In this document: positions 8,053-15,871 of the stretch, piece after piece
Layout: the number at the start of each line of letters is the position of its first letter
How positions within the stretch are numbered: the first letter of the stretch is position 1
Assembly (NCBI GenBank): GCA_016198915.1
Contig: JACQHS010000110.1
Coordinates: 1 to 40,971 of the forward strand
Direction of reading: 5' to 3'
Origin: Candidatus Omnitrophota bacterium
GTDB lineage: Bacteria; Omnitrophota; Gorgyraeia; Aquiviventales; Aquiviventaceae
DNA: 40,971 bases
The notes under the pieces: generated by a model
What the model saw: the letters and a program-made list of their open reading frames with translations, nothing else
What the model was told of the DNA's origin: nothing
Databases searched by the model: none
Program-made: the position numbers and the translations under genes

Positions 8053-9518
8053 TGCGCGCGCTGACGCTGCCCTGGACAGGCTCACGGATCCTTGGGATCT
8101 TGGCACTCGGCCTCGTCGCCACGGCCATGGCCGGCAGCGTGCTCTGGGCCACGCGTGCGCTGGAGGGCAAGTGGATCATCGCGATGGTCGCGGGCCTGAG
8201 TGTGTTCTGGCTCGCCGTGGCCTCGGGGCGCTTTGAGCGATTCCTCCTGGTGCTCATGCTGTTCATCATTCCATTCAACCCGGACGTCTATTGGCACCCA
8301 ATTGAGGCCGCTCGAGGGACCCCGATGCTGGGGATCTCAGCGATGGATTTGGTCCTCTGCTGTCTGTACGCGGCATGGATCACGCGCCTGCTGGCAACTC
8401 GGGGCTCGCTGGAGCGCCTCTGGCCGGCCGGTGCCGGCGTCCTGCTCGGCCTCATCGGATGGGGGGCCTTGTCCATGATCAACGCCGAAGAGCCGCTCTT
8501 GAGCGTGTTCTTGCTGGTGGGACTCGTGAAGGCCTTTTTGCTGTTCTTCTATCTGGCGAACCACGTCAAGACCCGCGAGGACCTGTGGCTTGCGGTGTGC
8601 TGTCTGATCGCGGGGCTCGTCGCGGAGAGCCTCCTGGCCTTCGCGCAGTCTGCGGCCGGCAGCAACCTTGGCTTGGCGGCCCTCGGCGAAAAGACGGAGA
8701 TGAAAGAAATTGCCATGGAGGGGAGCAAATTCTTTCGAGTCGGCGGCACCCTCGGCCACCCAAATTTCCTGGGCGGGTACCTGGCCACGGTCCTGCCGCT
8801 CGCGCTCGCGCTGGCGCTGGTTGGCGGGCGCAAGGCGGTCCGGCTTGCGGCAGCTGGGGCGTTTGTCCTTGGTGGCATGGCCCTGGTGCTCACGTTGTCA
8901 CGCTCCGCCTGGCTGAGCGCGGGTGTGGCCTGCGTGGCGTTGCTGGGGTGGGTGGCGGCCAGGCGCGGGAGGCGCATTGGGCCGGGTCCTGCGCTCATCG
9001 TGATTCTGGCGATGGGACTCGTTGGGTCGTCCTTCGCTCCGCTGATCATGGCGCGGTGGACCGGGGATGACCGCGGGGCGGCCGCCTCGCGCCTGCCGAA
9101 GATCCATGCGGCGTCGGCGATCATCGCCGACCACCCGATCCTGGGGGTCGGTCTGAACAACTACACGACGGTGAAGCACCTGTATGACACGCGTCCGGTC
9201 GGCGGGACCCGCAAAGGCGTGTCGTCGATCGGCGGGGAGCTGCCACACAATCTCTTCCTGCTCCTGGGCGCCGAAATGGGCCTCATGAGCCTGGTGTTGC
9301 TCACCTGGTTCTTATGGATCGTCGCCCGTCGGGCCTGGCAGGCGATCACCGCGGCCGACGACGACCTAGTGCGTGCGATCCTCCTGGGCATCACGGTGGC
9401 ACTCTTCGCCCGCCTCCTCGTGCACGATACGGTCCATACCGGACATTTGAGCACGAATGACTTCTTCTGGGTCTATTCGGCCCTGTTGGTCGCCAGGAGG
9501 AAGCCGTCCAATGCCTAG
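8052..9518 (+). CDS. Second O-antigen ligase/polymerase family membrane protein
   Basis: 488 residues with about 10-12 hydrophobic segments. It carries the family hallmark in the large periplasmic loop and after it: 'HPNFLGGYLA', 'LTLSRSAWLS', 'GVGLNNY' and then 'PHNLFLLLGAEMGLMSLV', where the PHN and the Glu of the A-E-x-G segment match the WaaL/Wzy_C signature. There is no TPR tail, unlike the gene upstream. ATG 8052 shares one base with the previous stop; a GTG at 8049 is an alternative. Two Wzy-like genes side by side suggest that one polymerises and the other ligates or acts on a second linkage. It ends 8 bases inside the flippase gene. Confidence 0.85.
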   Translation: MRALTLPWTGSRILGILALGLVATAMAGSVLWATRALEGKWIIAMVAGLSVFWLAVASGRFERFLLVLMLFIIPFNPDVYWHPIEAARGTPMLGISAMDLVLCCLYAAWITRLLATRGSLERLWPAGAGVLLGLIGWGALSMINAEEPLLSVFLLVGLVKAFLLFFYLANHVKTREDLWLAVCCLIAGLVAESLLAFAQSAAGSNLGLAALGEKTEMKEIAMEGSKFFRVGGTLGHPNFLGGYLATVLPLALALALVGGRKAVRLAAAGAFVLGGMALVLTLSRSAWLSAGVACVALLGWVAARRGRRIGPGPALIVILAMGLVGSSFAPLIMARWTGDDRGAAASRLPKIHAASAIIADHPILGVGLNNYTTVKHLYDTRPVGGTRKGVSSIGGELPHNLFLLLGAEMGLMSLVLLTWFLWIVARRAWQAITAADDDLVRAILLGITVALFARLLVHDTVHTGHLSTNDFFWVYSALLVARRKPSNA

Positions 9519-10959
9519 GCGAATGGGACGGCTAGTCAAGCAATCGGGCATCCTGATGGGGATGGAGCTCGGGATCCGGCTTATCGATGCGCTGGTCGCC
9601 GTCATCCTGGCGCGGTACCTGGCTCCGCAGGGCTTCGGACTGATGGCCTTCGCCTTGTCCTTTGCGTCGCTCTTCAGCATGATCCCGGGTTTCGGCATGG
9701 GCTCCCTGAGTATCAGGGATCTGGCGCGGAACCCGGAACAGGTCAGCCACTACCTGGCGAATGGCTTGGTGGCCAAGGCCTTCCTCGCGGCGTTCACCTT
9801 CGCGCTCATTTTTATCTTGACCCAATTCATGGGATTCGCGGCGAGCAAGACGCTGATCGTGATGCTGGCGGCGCTGTTGATGGTGGTGGAGACGAACGTG
9901 GTGTTCCCGTTGGGTTTCTTCCAGGCCGCCCAGCGGATGTGGACGGTGGCGCTGGTGCAGCTGGCCATCCGGGTGGGATGGCTGATCGCGGCCCTGGCCG
10001 TCATTGGGATGCGGGGCGGCCTGGTGGAGTTGCTCGGCTCCCGCGCCGCGGTCACGGCCGTGGGACTCATCACGGCGCTGGTGCTCATTGACCGTCGGCT
10101 GCAGCGAATTCGCTGGAGCGTGAACCTCCGGTTTATCCCGTGGATGCTGAAATCTTCATTTCCGTTTGTGCTGTTCCGGGTGTTCTCGGCGTACCATCTG
10201 GAGCTCGGCGTGGTGATGCTCTCGATGATCCGCGGTGATGTGGTGACCGGATGGCTGGTTGCGGCCCAGAAAATTATTCGGGTCTTCCAATTTGTTCCAA
10301 GGAGTCTCTACGAGGTGATGGTCCCGGAGCTGTCGCGCCCATCGCGCACGTTGCGGACCGATATCCTCGCAACCCTGACGCGCAGCTGGAAGTATCTGCT
10401 GTTGATCGCGCTGCCGATTGCCGGAGGAACCTACATCCTGGCCGATCGGTTTATTCTGTTGCTCTACGGGCAGGCCTATGCACCGGCCGCGCCAGCGCTG
10501 CGTATTCTGATCTGGCTGATTCCGTTCGGGTTTGTGAACAGTACCCTGAGGGCGGCGGTCGTCTCGGTGGATCTCGAGCGCCAAACCGCCGTGGCGCTCA
10601 TGGGGGTGTTGGCCCTCAACGCCCTGCTCAATCTGGTGGCGATCCCACACTTTGGCTTGGTCGGCGCCGCGGGCACTTTGCTGTTGACCACCATCCTGAC
10701 CTTCCTCCTGCAGCTCTTGCTCCTGCGACGGGCCCTGCCGACACTCGGATTCTCGAACGGGACGATCAAACCGGTTCTGGCCACCGTGGGCATGATGGCC
10801 TTCACGTGGCTGAGCCGTGACAGTGGACTGGTGTACGCGATTCTTGGCTCGGTGGCGGTATATGTCGGGTGTCTGGTCCTGTTGCGAGTCATCGGGCGTG
10901 ATGAGTGGAGCCTCCTGAACGGGATAGTGCGGCCAAAAGCCATTGATGAGCGAGCCTGA
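9511..10959 (+). CDS. Wzx-type polysaccharide flippase
   Basis: 482 residues, very hydrophobic, with 12-14 membrane helices and the polysaccharide biosynthesis/MATE-like fold. The opening 'GRLVKQSGILMGMELGIRLIDALVAVILARYL' segment (quoted only as landmark residues 5-36) is followed by 'PQGFGLMAFALS', typical of Wzx/RfbX proteins. The start at 9511 is preceded by AGGAGG (9495-9500); an earlier in-frame ATG at 9457 lies deep in the previous gene and would add a hydrophilic stub before the first helix. Wzx moves the undecaprenyl-diphosphate-linked repeat across the inner membrane. Its position beside the polymerases and before the glycosyltransferases fits this role. Confidence 0.88.
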   Translation: MPRRMGRLVKQSGILMGMELGIRLIDALVAVILARYLAPQGFGLMAFALSFASLFSMIPGFGMGSLSIRDLARNPEQVSHYLANGLVAKAFLAAFTFALIFILTQFMGFAASKTLIVMLAALLMVVETNVVFPLGFFQAAQRMWTVALVQLAIRVGWLIAALAVIGMRGGLVELLGSRAAVTAVGLITALVLIDRRLQRIRWSVNLRFIPWMLKSSFPFVLFRVFSAYHLELGVVMLSMIRGDVVTGWLVAAQKIIRVFQFVPRSLYEVMVPELSRPSRTLRTDILATLTRSWKYLLLIALPIAGGTYILADRFILLLYGQAYAPAAPALRILIWLIPFGFVNSTLRAAVVSVDLERQTAVALMGVLALNALLNLVAIPHFGLVGAAGTLLLTTILTFLLQLLLLRRALPTLGFSNGTIKPVLATVGMMAFTWLSRDSGLVYAILGSVAVYVGCLVLLRVIGRDEWSLLNGIVRPKAIDERA

Positions 10960-11755
10960 GATGTCCACGCACAGCACGGGGATCACCGTCCACTGTCGCA
11001 TCAAGAACGAGGAGCGGTTCATCAGGGCTGCGATTCGCTCGGTGCTGCCGCTGGCCGAGCGGGTGCTGGTCTACGATACCGGCTCGACGGATGCTACCCT
11101 GCACGAGGTCGCCTCGATCAACAGCGAGAAGATCGAGATTGTCCAAAAGAAGTTTTCCACTCCTCAGGAACTGTGCGAGTTTCGAAATGAAATGATCGAG
11201 CGGACCACGACCGAGTGGTACATGGTAGTTGACGGCGATGAAATCTATCCCACCCATGCAGTCCGGCGGATTGCGGAGGAGATGGAGCTGGTTCTGCCAA
11301 CGGTCCATCGGATCGCGGTGAACCGGCGGCACTTCGCGGAGTCGTTCAACTTTCTCTCGCCGACCCATCCGGTGGGACGCATCTTTCGTACAAGCCAGAT
11401 TCGGTGGCGGGGTGCGTCTGGAGGGACGGAGACGCCCTACCTGCGTCACGATCCGTCTGTTTCGTGGAATCAATTTTCGATGCGGCTTCCAAGGGATGTC
11501 TTTTTCTTCCATTGTCACAACTTTGTCCGGTCCTCGCGGGATGCCGAGTTAGGAGAGTTGAGGAGATGGAGAAGGCCGCCCTTTCCGGCCCTCCCATACT
11601 TCGGCCCCTGGCCAGAGACGTTCGAACTGGACGGGGTGACTCACTGGATGACGCCCGAGCTCTTTTGGACTTGGATCGGACTGAATACCAGAATTCTCTG
11701 GACAGGGGGCTTGACGTTGGCGAGAAAATTGACGCGGCAAGTCATCGGGACGTAG
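10946..11755 (+). CDS. Family 2 glycosyltransferase
   Basis: 269 residues. A GT-A fold is shown by 'GITVHCRIKNEERFI' at the start, 'LVYDTGSTDATLHEV' for the nucleotide-binding Asp-Ser/Thr-Asp segment, and 'MVVDGDEIYP' for the metal-binding D-x-D. The C-terminal half ('RTSQIRWRG', 'HDPSVSWNQF', 'HCHNFVRSS') is the acceptor side. It ends with a weakly hydrophobic helix that could touch the membrane. ATG 10946 overlaps the flippase stop by 14 bases; TTG 10943 or ATG 10961 are possible alternatives and change only the first few residues. It should add one sugar of the repeat unit on the cytoplasmic face. Sugar and acceptor cannot be told. Confidence 0.85.
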   Translation: MSEPEMSTHSTGITVHCRIKNEERFIRAAIRSVLPLAERVLVYDTGSTDATLHEVASINSEKIEIVQKKFSTPQELCEFRNEMIERTTTEWYMVVDGDEIYPTHAVRRIAEEMELVLPTVHRIAVNRRHFAESFNFLSPTHPVGRIFRTSQIRWRGASGGTETPYLRHDPSVSWNQFSMRLPRDVFFFHCHNFVRSSRDAELGELRRWRRPPFPALPYFGPWPETFELDGVTHWMTPELFWTWIGLNTRILWTGGLTLARKLTRQVIGT

Positions 11756-11760
11756 CGGGC

Positions 11761-12888
11761 ATGAGACCAGTCACCGTGATGTTTCTTGAGACGAGCCTGC
11801 GGATCGGCGGGACCGAGATGATGGTGACCCAACTTGTTGAGCGGATGGATCCGCGACGCTTTCGGCCGGTCCTGTGCTGTTTCTACGATCCGGGCATCCT
11901 GGGGGAACGGCTGATGCGGGCTGGGATTCCGGTGCACCACAACCTGGCGGCGCACCGCTGGGATCTGCGGCTGCCTGTTCGGTTGCTGCGGCTGCTCCGA
12001 CAGGAACGGGTCGATGTGCTCTACATCATCAACCAGCCGCTCACCCAGTTCTGGGGCGCGTGGTGCGGGCTCCTGGCCCGGGTACCGGTTCGGCTGAGCG
12101 CGATCCGCTCGACCGGCAAGATCCACCGGATCCACCGGCGCATGTGGATCAACCGGCTGACGTTTCAGGCCATGACCCGCATTACGGCCTTGAGCGAGAC
12201 GCACAAGGCCTACCTGGTCGAGCGGGAGGGCATTCTGGAGGAACAGATCGAGATTATCCCAAACGGCGTGGATCTGGGGCGTTTCACGTCAGACGGAGAC
12301 GGCCGGGAGGTTCGGGCCTCGTTGGGCCTCAGGGACTCGGAGCCCGTCGTGGGCATCGTGGCGATGCTGCGGCCGGAGAAGGCGCACGAGATCTTCCTGC
12401 GGGCGGCGGCTCGTGTGCTGCGAGAGGTCCCCACGACGCACTTCGTGGTCGTGGGGGATGGACCCGAGCGGCCGCGGTTAGAGCAGCTGACGGACACCCT
12501 GGGCATCCGCGACCATGTGCATTTTCTGGGAGCGCGAGAAGATGCGGCGGCGCTCGTCATGCTGCTGGATGTGGCCACGCTCTGCTCGCACGCGGTGGTG
12601 GAGACGCTCTCCAACGCGGTCCTGGAATACATGGCCGCCGGAAGACCTGTCGTCGCCACGCGGGTCGGGAGTCTGCCGGAGCTCATCGAGGAGGGCAGGA
12701 CCGGGTTCCTGGTCGCGCCGGGCGACTGGGAGGGTCTTGCGGAGCGGGTCGTGCGGCTCCTCCAGGATCGTGGGTTGGCTGCGCGGATGGGCCGTGCCGG
12801 GAAGGAGAAGGTGCAGGAGTACTACACCCTCGAGCGCATGGTCCAGGACCACGAAGCCTTGTTCGATCGCCTGCTGAACCATCGATGA
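11761..12888 (+). CDS. Family 4 glycosyltransferase
   Basis: 375 residues with a GT-B fold. The N-terminal domain opens 'VTVMFLETSLRIGGTEMMV', where GGTE is the glycine-rich acceptor loop. The C-terminal domain has 'IIPNGVDLGRF', 'VGIVAMLRPEKAHEIF' and the E-x7-E donor site in 'VVETLSNAVLEYMAAGRPVV'. The start at 11761 gives the normal family start; the open frame runs further upstream only because it lies under the previous gene. Five bases separate it from the GT2 gene. It is likely a retaining glycosyltransferase acting on the lipid-linked repeat unit; the donor sugar is unknown. Confidence 0.9.
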   Translation: MRPVTVMFLETSLRIGGTEMMVTQLVERMDPRRFRPVLCCFYDPGILGERLMRAGIPVHHNLAAHRWDLRLPVRLLRLLRQERVDVLYIINQPLTQFWGAWCGLLARVPVRLSAIRSTGKIHRIHRRMWINRLTFQAMTRITALSETHKAYLVEREGILEEQIEIIPNGVDLGRFTSDGDGREVRASLGLRDSEPVVGIVAMLRPEKAHEIFLRAAARVLREVPTTHFVVVGDGPERPRLEQLTDTLGIRDHVHFLGAREDAAALVMLLDVATLCSHAVVETLSNAVLEYMAAGRPVVATRVGSLPELIEEGRTGFLVAPGDWEGLAERVVRLLQDRGLAARMGRAGKEKVQEYYTLERMVQDHEALFDRLLNHR

Positions 12889-13850
12889 ACAAGCTCCTGC
12901 TGATCAAAACCGGGGCCTTGGGGGACGTCGTCCGCACGACGCCTTTGCTGCACGTGCTTGACGCGGAGGTGACGTGGGTGACGGCGAGCAATGCGTTTCC
13001 ACTCCTGCGTCACAACCCACGCATCGCGCGCGTCGTGGACATCGAGCGCGCCGACGTGGTGTCCGGCCGGGAATACGATCTGGTCGTCAGCCTTGATGAA
13101 GATCCCCGGGCGGCTGATCTGGCCACGCGGGTGATGAAGCAAGCCCTCGTTGGAGTCTATCGAGCTGGGTTCGGCACCACCTACACCGACTCGGCGAGAG
13201 AATGGTTCGATATGAGTCTCATCTCTCAACTGGGGAAGGCGAAGGCCGATGAGTTGAAGTTCCAGAACCAGAAAACGTATCAGGAGTTCATCTTCTCGAT
13301 GATTGGAAAGGCGTTCTGTGGGGAGGAGTATCTCCTGCCTGTGCCTGTGACCACGAGGCCGGTGCCGCAGCTCGTGGGTCTTGAGGCGCGCGCGGGGGAT
13401 CGCTGGCCGATGAAGCGCTGGAACGGCTATGAGGCGTTGGCCGCGCAGCTGGAAGTTGAGGGCTACCGGGTGAAATACCTCGAGCAGCGCGAGCGGCTTG
13501 AGGACTATATCGATGACATCAACGAATGTGACTACCTGGTCTGCGGTGACACTCTGGCCATGCATGTCGGCCTGGCGTTACGGAAGAAGGTGGTGGCGCT
13601 CTTCACCTGCACGAGCCCCCAGGAGATTTATGGTTACGGACGGATGACGAAGGTTGTGAGCCCGATGTTGCGGGAGGACTTCTACAGCCGAAAGCCGGAT
13701 CACGGCGCGGTGAACGGGATCTCGGTGGAACAGGTGCAGCGCATCATCTGCGCCTGGGAGGACGAAGGCGTCGCGGCCGTGCGACGCGCGAGGGACGCGG
13801 ACCAGCGCGACCGGCGCAGGCCTGTCGTCGTTGAGCAGCGAGAGACCTGA
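12885..13850 (+). CDS. Family 9 (heptosyltransferase-like) glycosyltransferase
   Basis: 321 residues. The start 'MNKLLLIKTGALGDVVRTTPLL' region is diagnostic of GT9/ADP-heptose:LPS heptosyltransferase proteins, which share the K-x-G-A-L-G-D-x-x loop. The C-terminal donor site is recognisable as 'CGDTLAMHVGLALRKKVVALF', a variant of the usual S-G-x-x-H-x-A-x-A-L-G segment with T-L-A-M-H in place of S-G-P-x-H. The 'MKRWNGYEALAAQLEVEG' stretch matches the K-x-W-x-x-x-x-F-x-x-L linker. At 321 residues it is a little short for the family. Its ATG overlaps the previous stop by four bases. It may add a heptose or another sugar; the family does not settle which. Confidence 0.83.
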   Translation: MNKLLLIKTGALGDVVRTTPLLHVLDAEVTWVTASNAFPLLRHNPRIARVVDIERADVVSGREYDLVVSLDEDPRAADLATRVMKQALVGVYRAGFGTTYTDSAREWFDMSLISQLGKAKADELKFQNQKTYQEFIFSMIGKAFCGEEYLLPVPVTTRPVPQLVGLEARAGDRWPMKRWNGYEALAAQLEVEGYRVKYLEQRERLEDYIDDINECDYLVCGDTLAMHVGLALRKKVVALFTCTSPQEIYGYGRMTKVVSPMLREDFYSRKPDHGAVNGISVEQVQRIICAWEDEGVAAVRRARDADQRDRRRPVVVEQRET

Positions 13851-13853
13851 TCG

Positions 13854-15053
13854 ATGCGCGTGTGTATTCTCTATCAGCATGATCCCACGGCGCACTACTC
13901 CGGGGGGATTGGGACGTTCATCAACACCTTCATCAAGTACGCCCCGGCGGACTTCGACATCAGCCTGGTGGGCGTCGCGGTGGATCCACGAGCCCACCCG
14001 GTGGGGGCATGGCATCGCGTGCGGGTCGCCGGACGCCCCGTCGAGTTCCTGCCGATCGTGGCGGCGCACCCCGCCCTGCGTGATCGGGTACCCTTGAGCC
14101 TGCGATACACGTGGGCCCTCAAGCGGTATTGGAAGACCATCAATGTGCGGGACGCCGTGATCGAGCTGCACCGCATCGAGCCGGGCCTCGCGCTCAAGGG
14201 CCTGACGAACCCCAAAATCCTGTTCCTGCATGTGCACCCGGAGGATCTGTGCAACCCCATGACCGAGGTGGCCTGGGGCCGGTGGTTTCCCTGGTTGTAT
14301 TTCTGGCTCGAGCGTCAACTGATCAAGGACATGGCGCGCGTCTTCCTCGTCCGGCAGGATGCGGTGGGCTGGTACCGGAACCGGTATCCAAACCTGGCGG
14401 AGCGGTTTTCGTTCTTGCCCACGTGGATGGACGAAGAGGTGTTCGTATCGCTGCCGGAGGGCGAGCGCCGTTGGCAGAAACAGGAGCTGGCCCGGGCCCA
14501 CGGGTTGGATCCGAATGACCGCCTGCTGTTGTTCGTGGGACGCTTCGAAGGGCAGAAGGACCCGCTGCGCCTGCTGCAGGCGTTCCGTCAGGTCAATGGG
14601 CGTGAGAACCACACGCGGCTGGTCATGATCGGTGAGGGGGCTTTGGAGGGGGAGATCCGTGGGTATCTGGCGGCTCATAGGTTGACAGGTCGAGTGAGCA
14701 TCGTCCGGCCGCAGCCCCAGTCCGAGATTGCGAAGTGGATGAACGCGGCCGACTGTCTGTGCTTGAGCTCGGCGTTCGAGGGGATGCCCCGCGTGGTGAT
14801 TGAGGCGCTGCGCTGCGGTCTTCCCGTCGTCTCGACGGCCGTGGGTGAGGTGCCGCGTGTCCTCACGACTGATCAGGCGGGACGGCTGGTCCGCGAGCGG
14901 ACCCCTGAAGCCTTGGGAGCGGCGATCGGTGAGGTCCTCAGGCAGCCGCCGGATCGGGAAGCCTGCCAGGAGCAGGGGGCCCCGTTCACGGCCAAGAAGA
15001 TTCTGGGACAGGTCTATGCCTCATATCGGACGCTGGGTCAGCAGGCCGGATGA
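13854..15053 (+). CDS. Family 4 glycosyltransferase
   Basis: 399 residues, GT-B fold. The start 'MRVCILYQHDPTAHYSGGIG' carries the glycine-rich SGGIG loop. The donor domain has 'LLLFVGRFEGQKDPLRLLQAF', 'IVRPQPQSEIAKWMNAADCL' and 'LSSAFEGMPRVVIEALRCGLP', with the E-G-x6-E catalytic signature. Three bases separate it from the GT9 gene. A short loop at 'RVFLVRQDAVGWYRNRYP' resembles proteins that dock at the membrane. It is one of three complete GT4 enzymes in the locus and is probably dedicated to one linkage of the repeat unit. Confidence 0.9.
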   Translation: MRVCILYQHDPTAHYSGGIGTFINTFIKYAPADFDISLVGVAVDPRAHPVGAWHRVRVAGRPVEFLPIVAAHPALRDRVPLSLRYTWALKRYWKTINVRDAVIELHRIEPGLALKGLTNPKILFLHVHPEDLCNPMTEVAWGRWFPWLYFWLERQLIKDMARVFLVRQDAVGWYRNRYPNLAERFSFLPTWMDEEVFVSLPEGERRWQKQELARAHGLDPNDRLLLFVGRFEGQKDPLRLLQAFRQVNGRENHTRLVMIGEGALEGEIRGYLAAHRLTGRVSIVRPQPQSEIAKWMNAADCLCLSSAFEGMPRVVIEALRCGLPVVSTAVGEVPRVLTTDQAGRLVRERTPEALGAAIGEVLRQPPDREACQEQGAPFTAKKILGQVYASYRTLGQQAG

Positions 15054-15871
15054 CGATGCGCAGCGTTGAGCTGTTCGGCATGCCGTTTGAGAACGTCACC
15101 ATGCCGCAGGCCCTCGAGCGCATCGACGGATTGGTGCGGCAACCAGGGCGCCGCTACGTCATGACCCCAAATATCGATGCGGTCGTGCGGTGGCCGAAGG
15201 ATCCTGAGTTCCGCGACGCCTACCAGCGGGCGGCGCTCATCTTTGCCGACGGCATGCCTATCGTCCTGGCGAGTCGGCTGCTGGGCTCTCCCCTGAAGGA
15301 GCGGATTGCCGGCTCTGATCTGTTTCCAAGGCTCTGTCGGCAGGCCGCCGAGCGGGGCCACAGCGTGTTCTTCCTCGGAGGCCAAGATGGGGTGGCCGAA
15401 CAGGCCGCCCGGAACCTGCGGGGACGCTTTCCGTCCCTTCGGGTGGTGGGCTGCTATGCGCCGCCGATCGGATTTCAGTTCGATGCGGCTGAACACGAGC
15501 GGATGGTGCAGCGTGTCAATTCGGCGCGTCCCGATCTGTTGTTCCTTGCGCTGGGCTGCCCAAAGCAGGAGAAGTGGATTGCCAAGCACATCCACGAACT
15601 TGAGGTAAAGGTGGCGGTCTGTGTGGGCGCGGCGATTGACTTTGAGGCCGGCACCGTCAGGCGAGCGCCCCGCTGGATGCAGCGCAGCGGGCTGGAGTGG
15701 CTCTGGAGGCTTGTCCGTGAGCCTCGGCGCTTGTGGCGGCGGTACCTGATCGAGGACACGGCGTTTGTCGGCCTATTTCTCAGCGAGTGGTGGCGTGTGT
15801 GCGTCAGGCGAGCGGAAGCCGGCGGGCCCGTTGCGTCGTCAGGGCCACTGCGCAGCGGTGAATCATCATGA
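15050..15871 (+). CDS. WecG/TagA/CpsF family glycosyltransferase
   Basis: 273 residues, matching the usual length of the GT26 family. Motifs in order are 'TPNIDAVVRWPKDPEFRDAY' (T-x-N-x-D-x-x), 'FADGMPIV' with the catalytic-type Asp67, 'RIAGSDLF', 'FFLGGQDGVAEQAA', and 'LFLALGCPKQEKWI', where G-x-P-K-Q-E is diagnostic. The basic, aromatic C-terminal part ('RRAPRWMQRSGLEWLWRLVREPRRLWRRYL') is the membrane-docking tail known from TagA. Family members add N-acetylmannosaminuronic acid or N-acetylmannosamine to a lipid-linked GlcNAc, normally as the second sugar. The gene starts within the preceding stop (ATGA); ATG 15056 is an alternative. Confidence 0.93.
   Translation: MTMRSVELFGMPFENVTMPQALERIDGLVRQPGRRYVMTPNIDAVVRWPKDPEFRDAYQRAALIFADGMPIVLASRLLGSPLKERIAGSDLFPRLCRQAAERGHSVFFLGGQDGVAEQAARNLRGRFPSLRVVGCYAPPIGFQFDAAEHERMVQRVNSARPDLLFLALGCPKQEKWIAKHIHELEVKVAVCVGAAIDFEAGTVRRAPRWMQRSGLEWLWRLVREPRRLWRRYLIEDTAFVGLFLSEWWRVCVRRAEAGGPVASSGPLRSGESS

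Noticed and set aside
11874..12884. In-frame upstream extension of the GT9 gene
   Set aside because: This part is an out-of-frame reading of the preceding GT4; the conserved GT9 start is at 12885.
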